A stretch of DNA of 43,141 bases from Frankia sp. AiPa1 (lineage in GTDB: Bacteria > Actinomycetota > Actinomycetes > Frankiales > Frankiaceae), in the NCBI RefSeq assembly GCF_023243075.1, contig NZ_JALKFZ020000192.1, forward strand, positions 1 through 43,141, in the 5' to 3' direction. Positions 8,239-16,881 of the stretch are shown one piece after another (the stretch's first letter is position 1; every line of letters begins with the position of its first letter). The translations under genes were made by a program, and so were the position numbers. The notes under the pieces were generated by a model, which was not told the origin of the DNA, ran no database searches, and saw only the letters and a program-made list of their open reading frames with translations.

Positions 8239-8687
8239 CATTGCCTCCGGGATGTCGAGTGAGTGTTCGCGATGTCGGGGTCGTTCACGAGCGGCAGGCG
8301 CTGTCGCTGTCGTCCGACCGGACGGGCGCGGGTGAGCCCGGCCGGCGGTCAGCCGGCGGTGGCCGGACAGCGCTGTGAACACGCGGCCGGCGCCGGGATG
8401 CCCAGGCCGCCTGAGGGGCGGCGCGAGGCGTATCGGAGACTGGGGGAGGACGCATGGCGAGGAATGACGCCGGCGCCGAGGGTGGAACTGGCCTAGGGCC
8501 GAGCGGAAGGTCGCCTCCGTGTCCGGAAGGTGACACTGAATAGATATGGTATGTGCGCATCGCGACTGATCCGCGACAGTTCAGCAGCTTAGGTCCATGC
8601 CGGACCGTTCGTCAAGTGTGAACAGTCAATTTGTGTACGAGAACCAAAACTGTTCACACGGCTTGCCTGGGGGGCGATCAGGCCTGT
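8239..8687. promoter_or_regulatory. divergent control region between the ATPase and R-M operons
   Basis: About 450 bp with no convincing gene. The part at 8530-8660 is clearly richer in A+T than its surroundings and holds an 11-bp inverted repeat (listed separately). A possible promoter for the R-M operon is TTGCCT (8663-8668), 18 bp, TATGGT (8687-8692). If it is used, transcription would begin near GTG 8700 and the first methylase gene would be leaderless. A CATATC/TATTCA-like stretch on the minus strand near 8535-8550 could serve the ATPase gene, leaving a leader of about 290 nt. Confidence 0.45.
8616..8659. promoter_or_regulatory. perfect 11-bp inverted repeat, candidate operator
   Basis: GTGTGAACAGT (8616-8626) and ACTGTTCACAC (8649-8659) are perfect reverse complements separated by 22 bp, so their centres lie 33 bp apart, about three helical turns. 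The element is just upstream of the first methylase gene in the divergent region. The product of that gene begins with a helix-turn-helix, which makes autorepression a natural guess. Confidence 0.6.
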
Positions 8688-10463
8688 ATGGTCCGGCATG
8701 TGGAGATCGACGGGCAGGAAGAGCTGACGGCCGCCGCCATCGCGCGGCGGATCGGCGTCGGCCGTGCCGCCGTGTCGAACTGGCGCCGGCGTTACGACGA
8801 CTTCCCCGGGCCCGTCGGCGGCAACGGGACCAACCCGACGTTTCGCTGGGTCGCTGTCGCGGACTGGCTGGAACGCTCCGGCCGCGCGGGGCAGCTCGCG
8901 CGGGCGGGTCGCACGGAGACCGGAACGCAGGCTCTGGACGGCCCGACCGGTGGCTGGGCGACCCGTGACGAGCCCGTCGAGCGGGCCAGGCGGAACGTCG
9001 TGGCCGAGCAGCGGCTGGCCCGAGTCCTCGTCTCGCTGCTGCCACCGACGGTCGCCGCCGGCGCGGGGGACGACGATCTGTTCGCCACCGCGGACGACCT
9101 GCCGGTCGTGTTCGACCCGGCCTGCGGCGACGGCACCCTCCTGCTGGCGGCGGCGGACAGGTTCGAAAACGGGGTTCGCCTGTTCGGCCAGGACATCGAC
9201 GAGCGGCTGACACGCAGCGCCGCGCTCGGTCTGCGTGGCCATCCGCTCGCCGGCCCGTACGACGTCCGCCTCGGCGACTCGCTGCGTGGCAACCGGTTCA
9301 CCGAGCTGCTCGGCAAGGCGGCGGCGGTGGTGTGCGAGCCACCGTTCGACCGGCCGGGCTGGCCCGCCGACGAGCTGGCGACGGACCGCCGCTGGGAGTT
9401 CGGCCGCCCGGCGCCCCGCGACGGCGATCTGGCCTGGGTGCAGCACTGCTACGCCCACCTGCGCCCGCGTGGCACCGCCGTCGTCGCCGTTTCGCCGCGT
9501 GCCTGTGTCTCGCTGTCAGGGCAGGCGATTCGGAACCTGATGATCGGCAAGGGCGCGCTGCGCGCCGTGATCGCGCTACCGGCCGAGATGAGCGCCATGG
9601 CCGGCGAGACCTGTCTCTGGGTGCTGCGCCGCCCGCGCGGCGACGAGGAGGACGAGCCGGTCGTCCTGGTCGATTTCTCCGCCGCTGTCGACCTGGCGGC
9701 GGTACCGCAACAGTTCGGTGAGTGGCGGCAGCTGTTCGGCCTGGCCATGCCAGGTGGCGCGGGGCGGGTGCGACCCGGCCCCGCACCGACCCGCGCGGTG
9801 AGCCGGGCCCGGCTGCTCCAGGACGGCGAGGCCAACGTCCTGCCCTCCCGGTACGTGACCACCGAGGCGCAGGCCGGTGCCGACGACATCGCGCTGGTCA
9901 CGAGGCAGCTTGAAGCGGTCCACGCCCGGCTCGGCGCCGGACTGCCGCACTATGCGGCTGCCCGCGCAGGCGGCGACTTCGCCTACGTGACGCTCGCGGA
10001 GCTCGAACGCGTGGGCGCTCTGAAAATCAGGCCGCGGGGCACGACGCCGCACGCCGGCGACGTCCTCGTCTGGCCACGTACTCCGGGCGTCATCGCGGCG
10101 ACCGGCGAGGAACGGACCGATTCGATGACGACCCACATCATCGAGCCGGACCTGGCCCGGCTCGACCCCGACTTCGTGGCGACGTTCCTACGACCCGAAG
10201 TCGAGGCTGTGCCGATCCCGAGGACAATCGGCGTGCTCGGCCGCGAGGACCTGCGGCGCTGCCGGATCCCACGGCTCTCGATCGCCGAGCAGCGCCACTA
10301 CGGCGCCGAATTCCGGCGACTGTCCGAACTGCGCACGGCATTGACGACGCTCGCCAGGCTTGGCACCACCGTGATTGACCAGACCCTGCACGGGCTGACC
10401 GCCGGAACCCTGACCCCCGACCGGCTTCCCCCGATGACGCCGACGCACAAGGAGAACCTGTGA
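8688..10463 (+). CDS. HTH-N6-adenine methylase-TRD fusion with variant motif IV
   Basis: The 591-residue protein has three parts. The N-terminus (about 13-55) is a helix-turn-helix (LTAAAIARRIGVGRAAVSNW). The middle is a type I-like N6 methyltransferase with motif I DPACGDG (143-149) and a motif IV reading EPPF (217-220), where active enzymes have N/D/S-PP-Y/F. The C-terminus (about 420-575) resembles a specificity-subunit target-recognition domain (VLVWPRTPGVIAATG, FVATFLRPE, RRCRIPRLSIAEQRHYGAEF). The Glu in motif IV may abolish or weaken catalysis. ATG 8688 is taken as start; GTG 8700 fits a leaderless transcript. Its stop overlaps the hsdM start (GTGA). It is probably an accessory or regulatory subunit of the type I system, or a diverged methylase of its own. 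Confidence 0.75.
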   Translation: MVRHVEIDGQEELTAAAIARRIGVGRAAVSNWRRRYDDFPGPVGGNGTNPTFRWVAVADWLERSGRAGQLARAGRTETGTQALDGPTGGWATRDEPVERARRNVVAEQRLARVLVSLLPPTVAAGAGDDDLFATADDLPVVFDPACGDGTLLLAAADRFENGVRLFGQDIDERLTRSAALGLRGHPLAGPYDVRLGDSLRGNRFTELLGKAAAVVCEPPFDRPGWPADELATDRRWEFGRPAPRDGDLAWVQHCYAHLRPRGTAVVAVSPRACVSLSGQAIRNLMIGKGALRAVIALPAEMSAMAGETCLWVLRRPRGDEEDEPVVLVDFSAAVDLAAVPQQFGEWRQLFGLAMPGGAGRVRPGPAPTRAVSRARLLQDGEANVLPSRYVTTEAQAGADDIALVTRQLEAVHARLGAGLPHYAAARAGGDFAYVTLAELERVGALKIRPRGTTPHAGDVLVWPRTPGVIAATGEERTDSMTTHIIEPDLARLDPDFVATFLRPEVEAVPIPRTIGVLGREDLRRCRIPRLSIAEQRHYGAEFRRLSELRTALTTLARLGTTVIDQTLHGLTAGTLTPDRLPPMTPTHKENL

Positions 10464-12442
10464 CTTCCCCGGGGCCCAGCCATTCGAAGATGGCCGCCGA
10501 CATCTGGGCGGTGGCCGACCTGCTGCGCGGTGACTACCGGCGCCACGAGTACGGCGGCGTGATCCTCCCGTTCGCGCTCATGAGACGTCTTGACGCGGTC
10601 ATGGGCGACACCCGGCAGACGGTCCGGGACAGGGATGCGTCGCTGACCCTTACGAACAAGCAGCGGCTGCTGGAAATCGCGGCCGGCCGGCCGTTTTACA
10701 ACACCTCCAAGCAGGACTTCGACACGATCGCCTCCGATGCGACGAACCAGTCGGTGGTCGCGAAGAACCTGCGGGACTATGTCAACGGCTTCTCGCCGAA
10801 CGTCCGCGAGGTGTTGGAGCGCTTCCGGTTCGACGAGACGATCGGCCGGCTGGCGAGTGCGAAGCTGCTCTACCTCGTGGTCGGGGAATTCGCGAAGATG
10901 CGCGATCTCGACAAGCTCGAGCCCCACGACATGGGCTACGTGTTCGAGCACCTGATCCGCAAGTTCGCGGAAGACTCGAACGAGACCGCCGGTGAGCACT
11001 TCACGCCCCGTGAAGTCATCAAGCTCATGGTCAACCTGCTGGTCGCCCCCGACGAGGACGTCGTCGCCGGACCTGGACAGGTGATCAACGTCTATGACCC
11101 CGCCTGCGGGACCGGCGGCATGCTGACCACCGCCGAGGATCACCTGAAGTCGCTCAACTCCGACGCGCAGGTCTTCCTCTACGGCCAGGAGCTCAACCCC
11201 GAGTCGTGGGCGATCTGCCAGGCGGAGATGCTGCTGCGCGGCCAGGATAGCGCCGTCAAGCTCGGTAACTCGTTCAGTCAAGATCTTTTCGCCGGGCGCC
11301 GGTTCGACTACATGCTCGCCAACCCGCCGTTCGGGGTGGAATGGAAGAAGGTCAAGGACGACATCGACCGGGAGGCCGAGCTCGGCTACGCGGGCCGCTT
11401 CGGCGCTGGCCTGCCGCGCATCAACGACGGGTCGTTCCTCTTCCTGCAGAACATGATTTCGAAGATGGAGCGGGCTGAGGGCAAGGGAGCCCGGCTTGCG
11501 ATCGTATTCAACGGCTCACCGCTGTTCACTGGTGCTGCCGAGTCCGGCGAGTCGAACATCCGGCGCTGGATCCTGGAGAACGACTGGCTCGAAGGCATCG
11601 TCGCTCTGCCCGACCAGCTCTTCTACAACACCGGGATCTCCACCTACTTCTGGATCCTCTCGAACCGGAAGCCCGCGAAGCTCGCCGGCAAGGTGATCCT
11701 GCTCGACGCCCGTGACCAGTGGGAGAAGATGCGCAAGTCCCTCGGCGACAAACGTAAACTCATCTCCGAGGCGCAGATCAAGCACATCACGAAGCTGTAT
11801 GAGCGGGCGCTGGAGGTTGCCGGCGATCCGGCGCACCCGGATCACGGCAAGGTGAAAATCTTCGGGACACGGGACTTCGGCTACCACCGCATCACCGTCG
11901 AGCGGCCGCTCAAGCAGCGCTTCGAGATCACAGAGGACACCTTGGCTGCCCTCACCGAGGCGAAGGCGCTCGCCAAGTGGGACGGCCGGCAGAAGCTGGT
12001 CGATGCCCTGCACGACGCGATCGGCTCGGTCTGGTGGACGAAGGATGAGGCCACGGCCGGGATGCTGGCTGCGGCGATGGCCGGGGGTGCGAGCCTGCCC
12101 GGCACCGCCGCGCACCTGAAGGCGTTCTGGAATGCCGTCGCCGTCTCCGACCCGGCGGGCGAGGTCCAGCTCCACAAGGGCGAGCCGATCCCCGACCCGG
12201 ACCTCCGCGACTTCGAGAACGTCCCACTCGACGAGGACATCCACTCCTACTTCGCCCGCGAGGTCACCCCGCACGTCCCCGACGCCTGGATCGACGAGGA
12301 CAAGACGAAAGTCGGCTACGAGATCCCCTTCACTCGCCACTTCTACGTCTACACACCCCCCAGGCCCCTCGCCGAGATAGACGCCGAACTCAAGGACCTG
12401 GAAGCCCAGATCCAGAAGCTCCTCGGCGAGGTGACCGCGTGA
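10460..12442 (+). CDS. hsdM: type I restriction-modification methyltransferase subunit HsdM
   Basis: The 660-residue HsdM has the N-terminal helical domain (about 8-150; AADIWAVADLLRG, ILPFALMRRLD) and then a Rossmann methylase. It shows EHFTPREVIKLMV before motif I DPACGTGG (213-220), and motif IV NPPF (288-291) is intact. With HsdS it methylates adenine in a bipartite target; with HsdR it forms the restriction complex. GTG 10460 has AAGGAG 5 nt upstream and overlaps the preceding stop by 4 bp; its own stop overlaps hsdS in the same way. An extended C-terminus (about 480-640) with YEIPFTRHFY is typical of the long HsdM subfamily. Codon use matches the bulk of the window, unlike hsdS. Confidence 0.95.
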   Translation: MTSPGPSHSKMAADIWAVADLLRGDYRRHEYGGVILPFALMRRLDAVMGDTRQTVRDRDASLTLTNKQRLLEIAAGRPFYNTSKQDFDTIASDATNQSVVAKNLRDYVNGFSPNVREVLERFRFDETIGRLASAKLLYLVVGEFAKMRDLDKLEPHDMGYVFEHLIRKFAEDSNETAGEHFTPREVIKLMVNLLVAPDEDVVAGPGQVINVYDPACGTGGMLTTAEDHLKSLNSDAQVFLYGQELNPESWAICQAEMLLRGQDSAVKLGNSFSQDLFAGRRFDYMLANPPFGVEWKKVKDDIDREAELGYAGRFGAGLPRINDGSFLFLQNMISKMERAEGKGARLAIVFNGSPLFTGAAESGESNIRRWILENDWLEGIVALPDQLFYNTGISTYFWILSNRKPAKLAGKVILLDARDQWEKMRKSLGDKRKLISEAQIKHITKLYERALEVAGDPAHPDHGKVKIFGTRDFGYHRITVERPLKQRFEITEDTLAALTEAKALAKWDGRQKLVDALHDAIGSVWWTKDEATAGMLAAAMAGGASLPGTAAHLKAFWNAVAVSDPAGEVQLHKGEPIPDPDLRDFENVPLDEDIHSYFAREVTPHVPDAWIDEDKTKVGYEIPFTRHFYVYTPPRPLAEIDAELKDLEAQIQKLLGEVTA

Positions 12443-13677
12443 AAACACGTCTTCGTCACGTCGCTAGGGTCAATCCAGCTAGTCCAAAGTTTGATCGTCT
12501 ATCTGGGGATGCTGACCTGACGTTCCTTCCGATGGAGAATCTCTGGCCTGGGGGCATGCTCGACCTCAGTCAAGTTAAGAAGAAGGCGGTTGTTGTTACG
12601 GGCTATACTCGTTTCGAGTCGGGGGATGTCCTCGTCCCGAAGATTACGCCAACGTTTGAGGCGAGTCGTTCGATTCTCGTGCCCGATATCCCTGGTCAGG
12701 TAGGGGCGGGCACTACAGAAATTCATGTTGTGCGGCCTGGACCGGACATCGACCCACGCTTCCTTCTGTACATCTTCTACGGTCGCGAGTTCCTGAAGTC
12801 TGGCGCTGCGGAGATGTATGGGGTTGCGGGCCAGAAGCGGGTCCCAGATGATCTCCTTAGAAACTGGATAGTTGACCTACCGGACCTCAACGAGCAGCGC
12901 CGAATCGCAGATTTCCTTGACGCTGAGACCGCCCGCATCGACCGGCTGGTGACGCAGAGGCTCCGGCAGCGGGAACTGCTTGACGAGCTGACTCGGAGCC
13001 TGATCGACGACTCTATTGATCGTCTAAATTCAATCCCGGCCATCCGCCTTGGGTACATGGCTTTTGTCCAGACCGGAGTGACAGTTGACAGCGGACGTCG
13101 AAACGACGACGACGCCGTCACATTGCCGTACTTGCGCGTCGCGAATGTTCAGGTCGGCCGTGTCGATCTTGGTGACGTTGCCGAGATCACGGTGCCGCGA
13201 AAGACTGCGGCCGCCTCGCGCCTGCGGATCGGGGACGTTCTGATGACCGAGGGTGGCGACCTCGACAAGCTCGGTCGGGGAACCGTTTGGCACGGAGAGA
13301 TACCAGAGTGCCTACACCAGAATCACGTCTTCGCCGTGCGGCCGGACCTTCGTGCAATAGAGCCCGAGTATTTGGCGTTGTTTACGCGAACATCGCGAGC
13401 GCGACAGTACTTCGAAAGCACTGGCAACAAGACGACGAATCTCGCATCAACCAGCAGCAGTAAGATTCGCGATTTCCGCGTACCATTGCCGGATCTCCTG
13501 ACGCAACGTGAGCTTGTCAAGCGTATTGATGGTCGGCTAAGGGCAGTGGTCGAGTTGGACGTGCGGCTTCTAAAGCAAATAGGCGCTCTCGCGGAACGTC
13601 GTCAAGCACTGATTACAGCTGCTGTTACTGGGCAGATTGATGTCACGGCCGCGCGGGGTTTGGAGGGAGTCGCATGA
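12439..13677 (+). CDS. hsdS: type I restriction-modification specificity subunit HsdS
   Basis: The 412-residue HsdS has two target-recognition domains. TRD1 (about 1-150) and TRD2 (about 200-360) are each followed by a conserved helix region: LPDLNEQRRIADFLDAETARIDRL after the first, and PLPDLLTQRELVKRIDGRL with LAERRQALITAAVTGQIDV at the end. Together they read the two halves of the DNA target. Start GTG 12439 and the stop both overlap the neighbours by 4 bp. Base composition is clearly poorer in G+C than hsdM and hsdR, with many codons ending in T or A (for example gttgttgttacg, attcatgttgtg). This fits replacement of the specificity gene by horizontal exchange. Confidence 0.93.
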   Translation: MKTRLRHVARVNPASPKFDRLSGDADLTFLPMENLWPGGMLDLSQVKKKAVVVTGYTRFESGDVLVPKITPTFEASRSILVPDIPGQVGAGTTEIHVVRPGPDIDPRFLLYIFYGREFLKSGAAEMYGVAGQKRVPDDLLRNWIVDLPDLNEQRRIADFLDAETARIDRLVTQRLRQRELLDELTRSLIDDSIDRLNSIPAIRLGYMAFVQTGVTVDSGRRNDDDAVTLPYLRVANVQVGRVDLGDVAEITVPRKTAAASRLRIGDVLMTEGGDLDKLGRGTVWHGEIPECLHQNHVFAVRPDLRAIEPEYLALFTRTSRARQYFESTGNKTTNLASTSSSKIRDFRVPLPDLLTQRELVKRIDGRLRAVVELDVRLLKQIGALAERRQALITAAVTGQIDVTAARGLEGVA

Positions 13678-16600
13678 CGCCGGGGGTGTACGGGGAGCAC
13701 GCGTTTGAGGATCGGGTTGAGTGGGAGCTGCTTGGCCGTGGGTGGGAGGCGGGGCAGCCTACGCTCGGGTTTGATGCCGAGCTTGGGCTGGATACCGCTG
13801 AGCTGGTTCGGTTCATCGGGGCCACGCAGCAGAAGAGCTGGGATCGGCTTGTTGAGCTTTACGGCTCCAAGGAGCTTGCGCATGGGCAGTTCTGCCAGCG
13901 GGTGGCGGCGCAGATCGACGAGCGTGGGGTGCTGGACGTCCTACGGCAGGGGGTGCGGGACCGGGGTGTGCAGATCGAGCTCGCCTACTTCCGGCCTGGG
14001 CACACGCTCGCGGTCGACGCGCTGCAGGAGTACGACGCGAACGTCCTGACCGTCGCCCGGCAGCTTCGTTTCAGCGCGAGGAATCCGCAGGAGTCCGTCG
14101 ACCTGGCGTTGTTCGTGAACGGGCTGCCGGTGGCGTCCATCGAGCTGAAGAACGGGATGACCGGGCAGTCGGCCGAGGACGCGGTCGCGCAGTACCGCAG
14201 GCGGGACCCAAAGGAGCTGTTCTTCGCGAAGCGTGCCCTGGTGCACTTCGCCGTCGACCCGGACAAGGCGTTCGTCGCGACCCGGCTGACCGGTCCCGAC
14301 ACCCGGTTCCTGCCGTTCAACCTGGGCACGAACGGGCCAGGTGAGTCGGGGGCCGCTGGCAATCCGCCGGCCCCGGAGGGTTCCTACCGTGTCTCCTACC
14401 TGTGGGAGGAGATCTGGAACCGGCACAACTGGTTGGAGATGCTGCAGCGATTCGTGCACGTCGACACGAAGGAGCAGAAGAAGGGCTCGAAGCGGCGAGT
14501 TCACGAGCTGGGTCGGATCTTCCCCCGCTACCACCAGTGGCACGCCGTCCAGACGATGGTCCGCCACGCCAGGGAGCACGGCGCCGGCCAGAACTATCTG
14601 GTGCAGCACTCGGCCGGCTCCGGAAAGTCGAACACGATCGCCTGGCTGGCGCACCGCCTGTCGACCCTGTTCGACGCGAACAACCGGAAGGTTTTCGACA
14701 AGATCGTCGTCATCACTGACCGGCTCGTGCTCGACCAGCAGCTCCAGGACACGATCTACCAGTTCGACCACACCCCGGGAGTCGTCAAGAAGATCGAGGT
14801 GGATTCGGGTCAGCTCGCGGCCGCCCTGTCGGACTCGACGTCGCAGATCATCATCTCGACGCTGGAGAAGTACCCGTTCATCCTCGACAAGGTCGCGGGC
14901 AAGGGCCTGGGCTCGAAGCGCTATGCGGTGGTCATCGACGAGGCGCACACCTCGCAGACCGGGGAGCAGGCCGCGAAGCTCAAGCAGGCGATCGGCTCGA
15001 AGTCGGAACGGGAGCCCGACGAGCTCGAGGCGACCTACCTGACCCGGGTTCGCGGCAAGCAACCGAACCTGTCCTACTTCGCCTTCACCGCCACCCCGAC
15101 GTCCGCGACGCTGAAGCTCTTCGGCACGCTTGACCCGGACCACCTGGACGAGGACGGCGAGCCGCTGTACGCACCGTTCCACGTGTACTCGATGCAGCAG
15201 GCGATCGAGGAGGGCTACATCCTCGACGTCCTCGCGAACTACCTGACCTATGACGCGATGTGGCTCCTCTCCAGTGCCGCCGTCGAACAGCAGGACTCGG
15301 AGATCTCCAACCCGGAGGTCGAGAAGAAGAAGGCGCGGCGCAAGCTCGTCCAGCTCGTCGAGGCGCATCCGGAGTCGGCGGCCCAGAAGGCGAAACTGAT
15401 CGTCGAGGATTTCGAGGCGAACATCACCGGTCGGCTCGGCGGCCGGGCGAAGGCGATGGTCGTCACAGACAGCCGGCAGAAGGCGCTCAACCTCTACCAG
15501 GCGATCCGCCGGTACGTAGACGACAGGGGCCTCGCGAACTGCCGCCCGCTGGTCGCGTTCTCCGGTTCGCTGACCGACGAGGAGAGCGGCCACGAGTTCA
15601 CCGAGTCAAAGATCAACGGCTTCCCGGAGTCTCGGCTACCGGATCGGTTCGCCTACACCAAGGCGGACGACTCCGACGCGGCGGCGCGCAACCAGGAGGA
15701 GTACCGGATCCTCGTGGTCGCGGACAAGTACCAGACCGGCTTCGACCAGCCGCTGCTGTGCGCGATGTACGTCGACAAGCCGCTCACGGGCGTCGCCGCT
15801 GTTCAGACCCTCTCCCGGCTGAACCGGACCCATCCGCTGAAGTCCCAGGACGACGTCCGGATCGTCGACTTCGTCAACGCGGCCGAGGACATCCAGAACT
15901 CGTTCAAGCCCTGGTTCGAGAGCACGCTCACCGAGCAGCCCGACGCGAACCTGCTCTACCGCAAGCAGCACGAGGTGATGGACTTCCAGGTCCTGAACGT
16001 GTCCGAGATGGAGGCGTTCATGCGAGTACTCGGATCGGCCATCCCGGACCGGATGCCGGGCGCCGCCGAGAAGAAGCTGCACGCCGAGCTGCACCGCCTG
16101 CTCGGCCCCGCGGTCGACCGGTTCACCGCGCTGGCGACCGTGGCGGAGCGGGAGGAGTTCCGCGACGCGCTGCAGAAATACTGCCGGGCCTACAGCCTGC
16201 TCGCCCAGGTCATCGACTGGGGCGACGCGACGCTCGAGCGGCTCTACCAGTACGGCCGGATCCTGCTGCGCCGCCTGCCGGGCCGGGCCGCGACAGCCGT
16301 CGATATCGGCGACGCCGATCTGTCGCACTACCGTCTCGACTTCACCGGCCACCACGACGTGTCACTTTCACCGTCCGGCGAACAGATCGTCCGTGGCCAT
16401 GCGGCCGACGGCGGCGGCTACGTCGAACCGGAGGTGGTCCGGCTCGCCGACGTCATCAGCGATCTCAACAAGCGCTTCGGCCTGGACCTGGGAACCTCCG
16501 ACCAAATCCTGTTCTACCAGCAGGTCGCCGGCCTGGTCGAGAACACGCAGATGCAGCAGGTCGCGCTGATGAACGACGAGGCGCGCTTCGGCCAGGTCGT

Positions 16601-16799
16601 CGACGGCCGGCTCGATGACATCGTCGCGGAGAACGCCTCGAAGAACGAGGACTTCATGAAGCTGTACTTCGACAACCCGGACTTCCAGCAAGCGGTCAAG
16701 GAAGCCGCCCGCCAACGTGCCTACCGGATCATCACCGACCCGGCCCGCGACGAGGCCCTGGCACGCCTGCGCGCCGAGATGCTCCGCGAGACCACCTGA
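13674..16799 (+). CDS. hsdR: type I restriction endonuclease subunit HsdR
   Basis: The 1041-residue subunit has the PD-(D/E)xK nuclease near the N-terminus (D143, E157-L-K159 in VASIELKNG). Two RecA-like helicase lobes follow: Walker A SAGSGKS (313-319), DEAH (422-425), motif III FTATPT, and a second lobe with YQTGFDQPLLCAMYVDK and QTLSRLNRTHP. HsdR drives ATP-dependent DNA translocation and cuts unmethylated DNA. The start ATG 13674 overlaps the hsdS stop. The first about 200 bp share the T-rich wobble of hsdS, so the exchange boundary may lie inside the hsdR 5' end. No truncation or missing motif is visible. Confidence 0.95.
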   Translation: MTPGVYGEHAFEDRVEWELLGRGWEAGQPTLGFDAELGLDTAELVRFIGATQQKSWDRLVELYGSKELAHGQFCQRVAAQIDERGVLDVLRQGVRDRGVQIELAYFRPGHTLAVDALQEYDANVLTVARQLRFSARNPQESVDLALFVNGLPVASIELKNGMTGQSAEDAVAQYRRRDPKELFFAKRALVHFAVDPDKAFVATRLTGPDTRFLPFNLGTNGPGESGAAGNPPAPEGSYRVSYLWEEIWNRHNWLEMLQRFVHVDTKEQKKGSKRRVHELGRIFPRYHQWHAVQTMVRHAREHGAGQNYLVQHSAGSGKSNTIAWLAHRLSTLFDANNRKVFDKIVVITDRLVLDQQLQDTIYQFDHTPGVVKKIEVDSGQLAAALSDSTSQIIISTLEKYPFILDKVAGKGLGSKRYAVVIDEAHTSQTGEQAAKLKQAIGSKSEREPDELEATYLTRVRGKQPNLSYFAFTATPTSATLKLFGTLDPDHLDEDGEPLYAPFHVYSMQQAIEEGYILDVLANYLTYDAMWLLSSAAVEQQDSEISNPEVEKKKARRKLVQLVEAHPESAAQKAKLIVEDFEANITGRLGGRAKAMVVTDSRQKALNLYQAIRRYVDDRGLANCRPLVAFSGSLTDEESGHEFTESKINGFPESRLPDRFAYTKADDSDAAARNQEEYRILVVADKYQTGFDQPLLCAMYVDKPLTGVAAVQTLSRLNRTHPLKSQDDVRIVDFVNAAEDIQNSFKPWFESTLTEQPDANLLYRKQHEVMDFQVLNVSEMEAFMRVLGSAIPDRMPGAAEKKLHAELHRLLGPAVDRFTALATVAEREEFRDALQKYCRAYSLLAQVIDWGDATLERLYQYGRILLRRLPGRAATAVDIGDADLSHYRLDFTGHHDVSLSPSGEQIVRGHAADGGGYVEPEVVRLADVISDLNKRFGLDLGTSDQILFYQQVAGLVENTQMQQVALMNDEARFGQVVDGRLDDIVAENASKNEDFMKLYFDNPDFQQAVKEAARQRAYRIITDPARDEALARLRAEMLRETT

Positions 16800-16881
16800 G
16801 GCACACGGGCCACCGACGGGGGAGGATTGGTGCCAGGTTCGGGGCGCGGCAAGGCCTACAGCGCGCGACGCGGGAGAAGGC

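Noticed and set aside
8242..8560. Small open frames on both strands in the ATPase/R-M divergent region (for example 8263-8496 plus, 8285-8560 minus)
   Set aside because: Arg/Pro-rich composition, no ribosome site, no recognised motif; more likely leader and promoter DNA.
16717..16881. N-terminal extension of the kinase into the hsdR 3' end
   Set aside because: It overlaps the hsdR coding region and lacks kinase sequence; GTG 16882 has a strong ribosome site.
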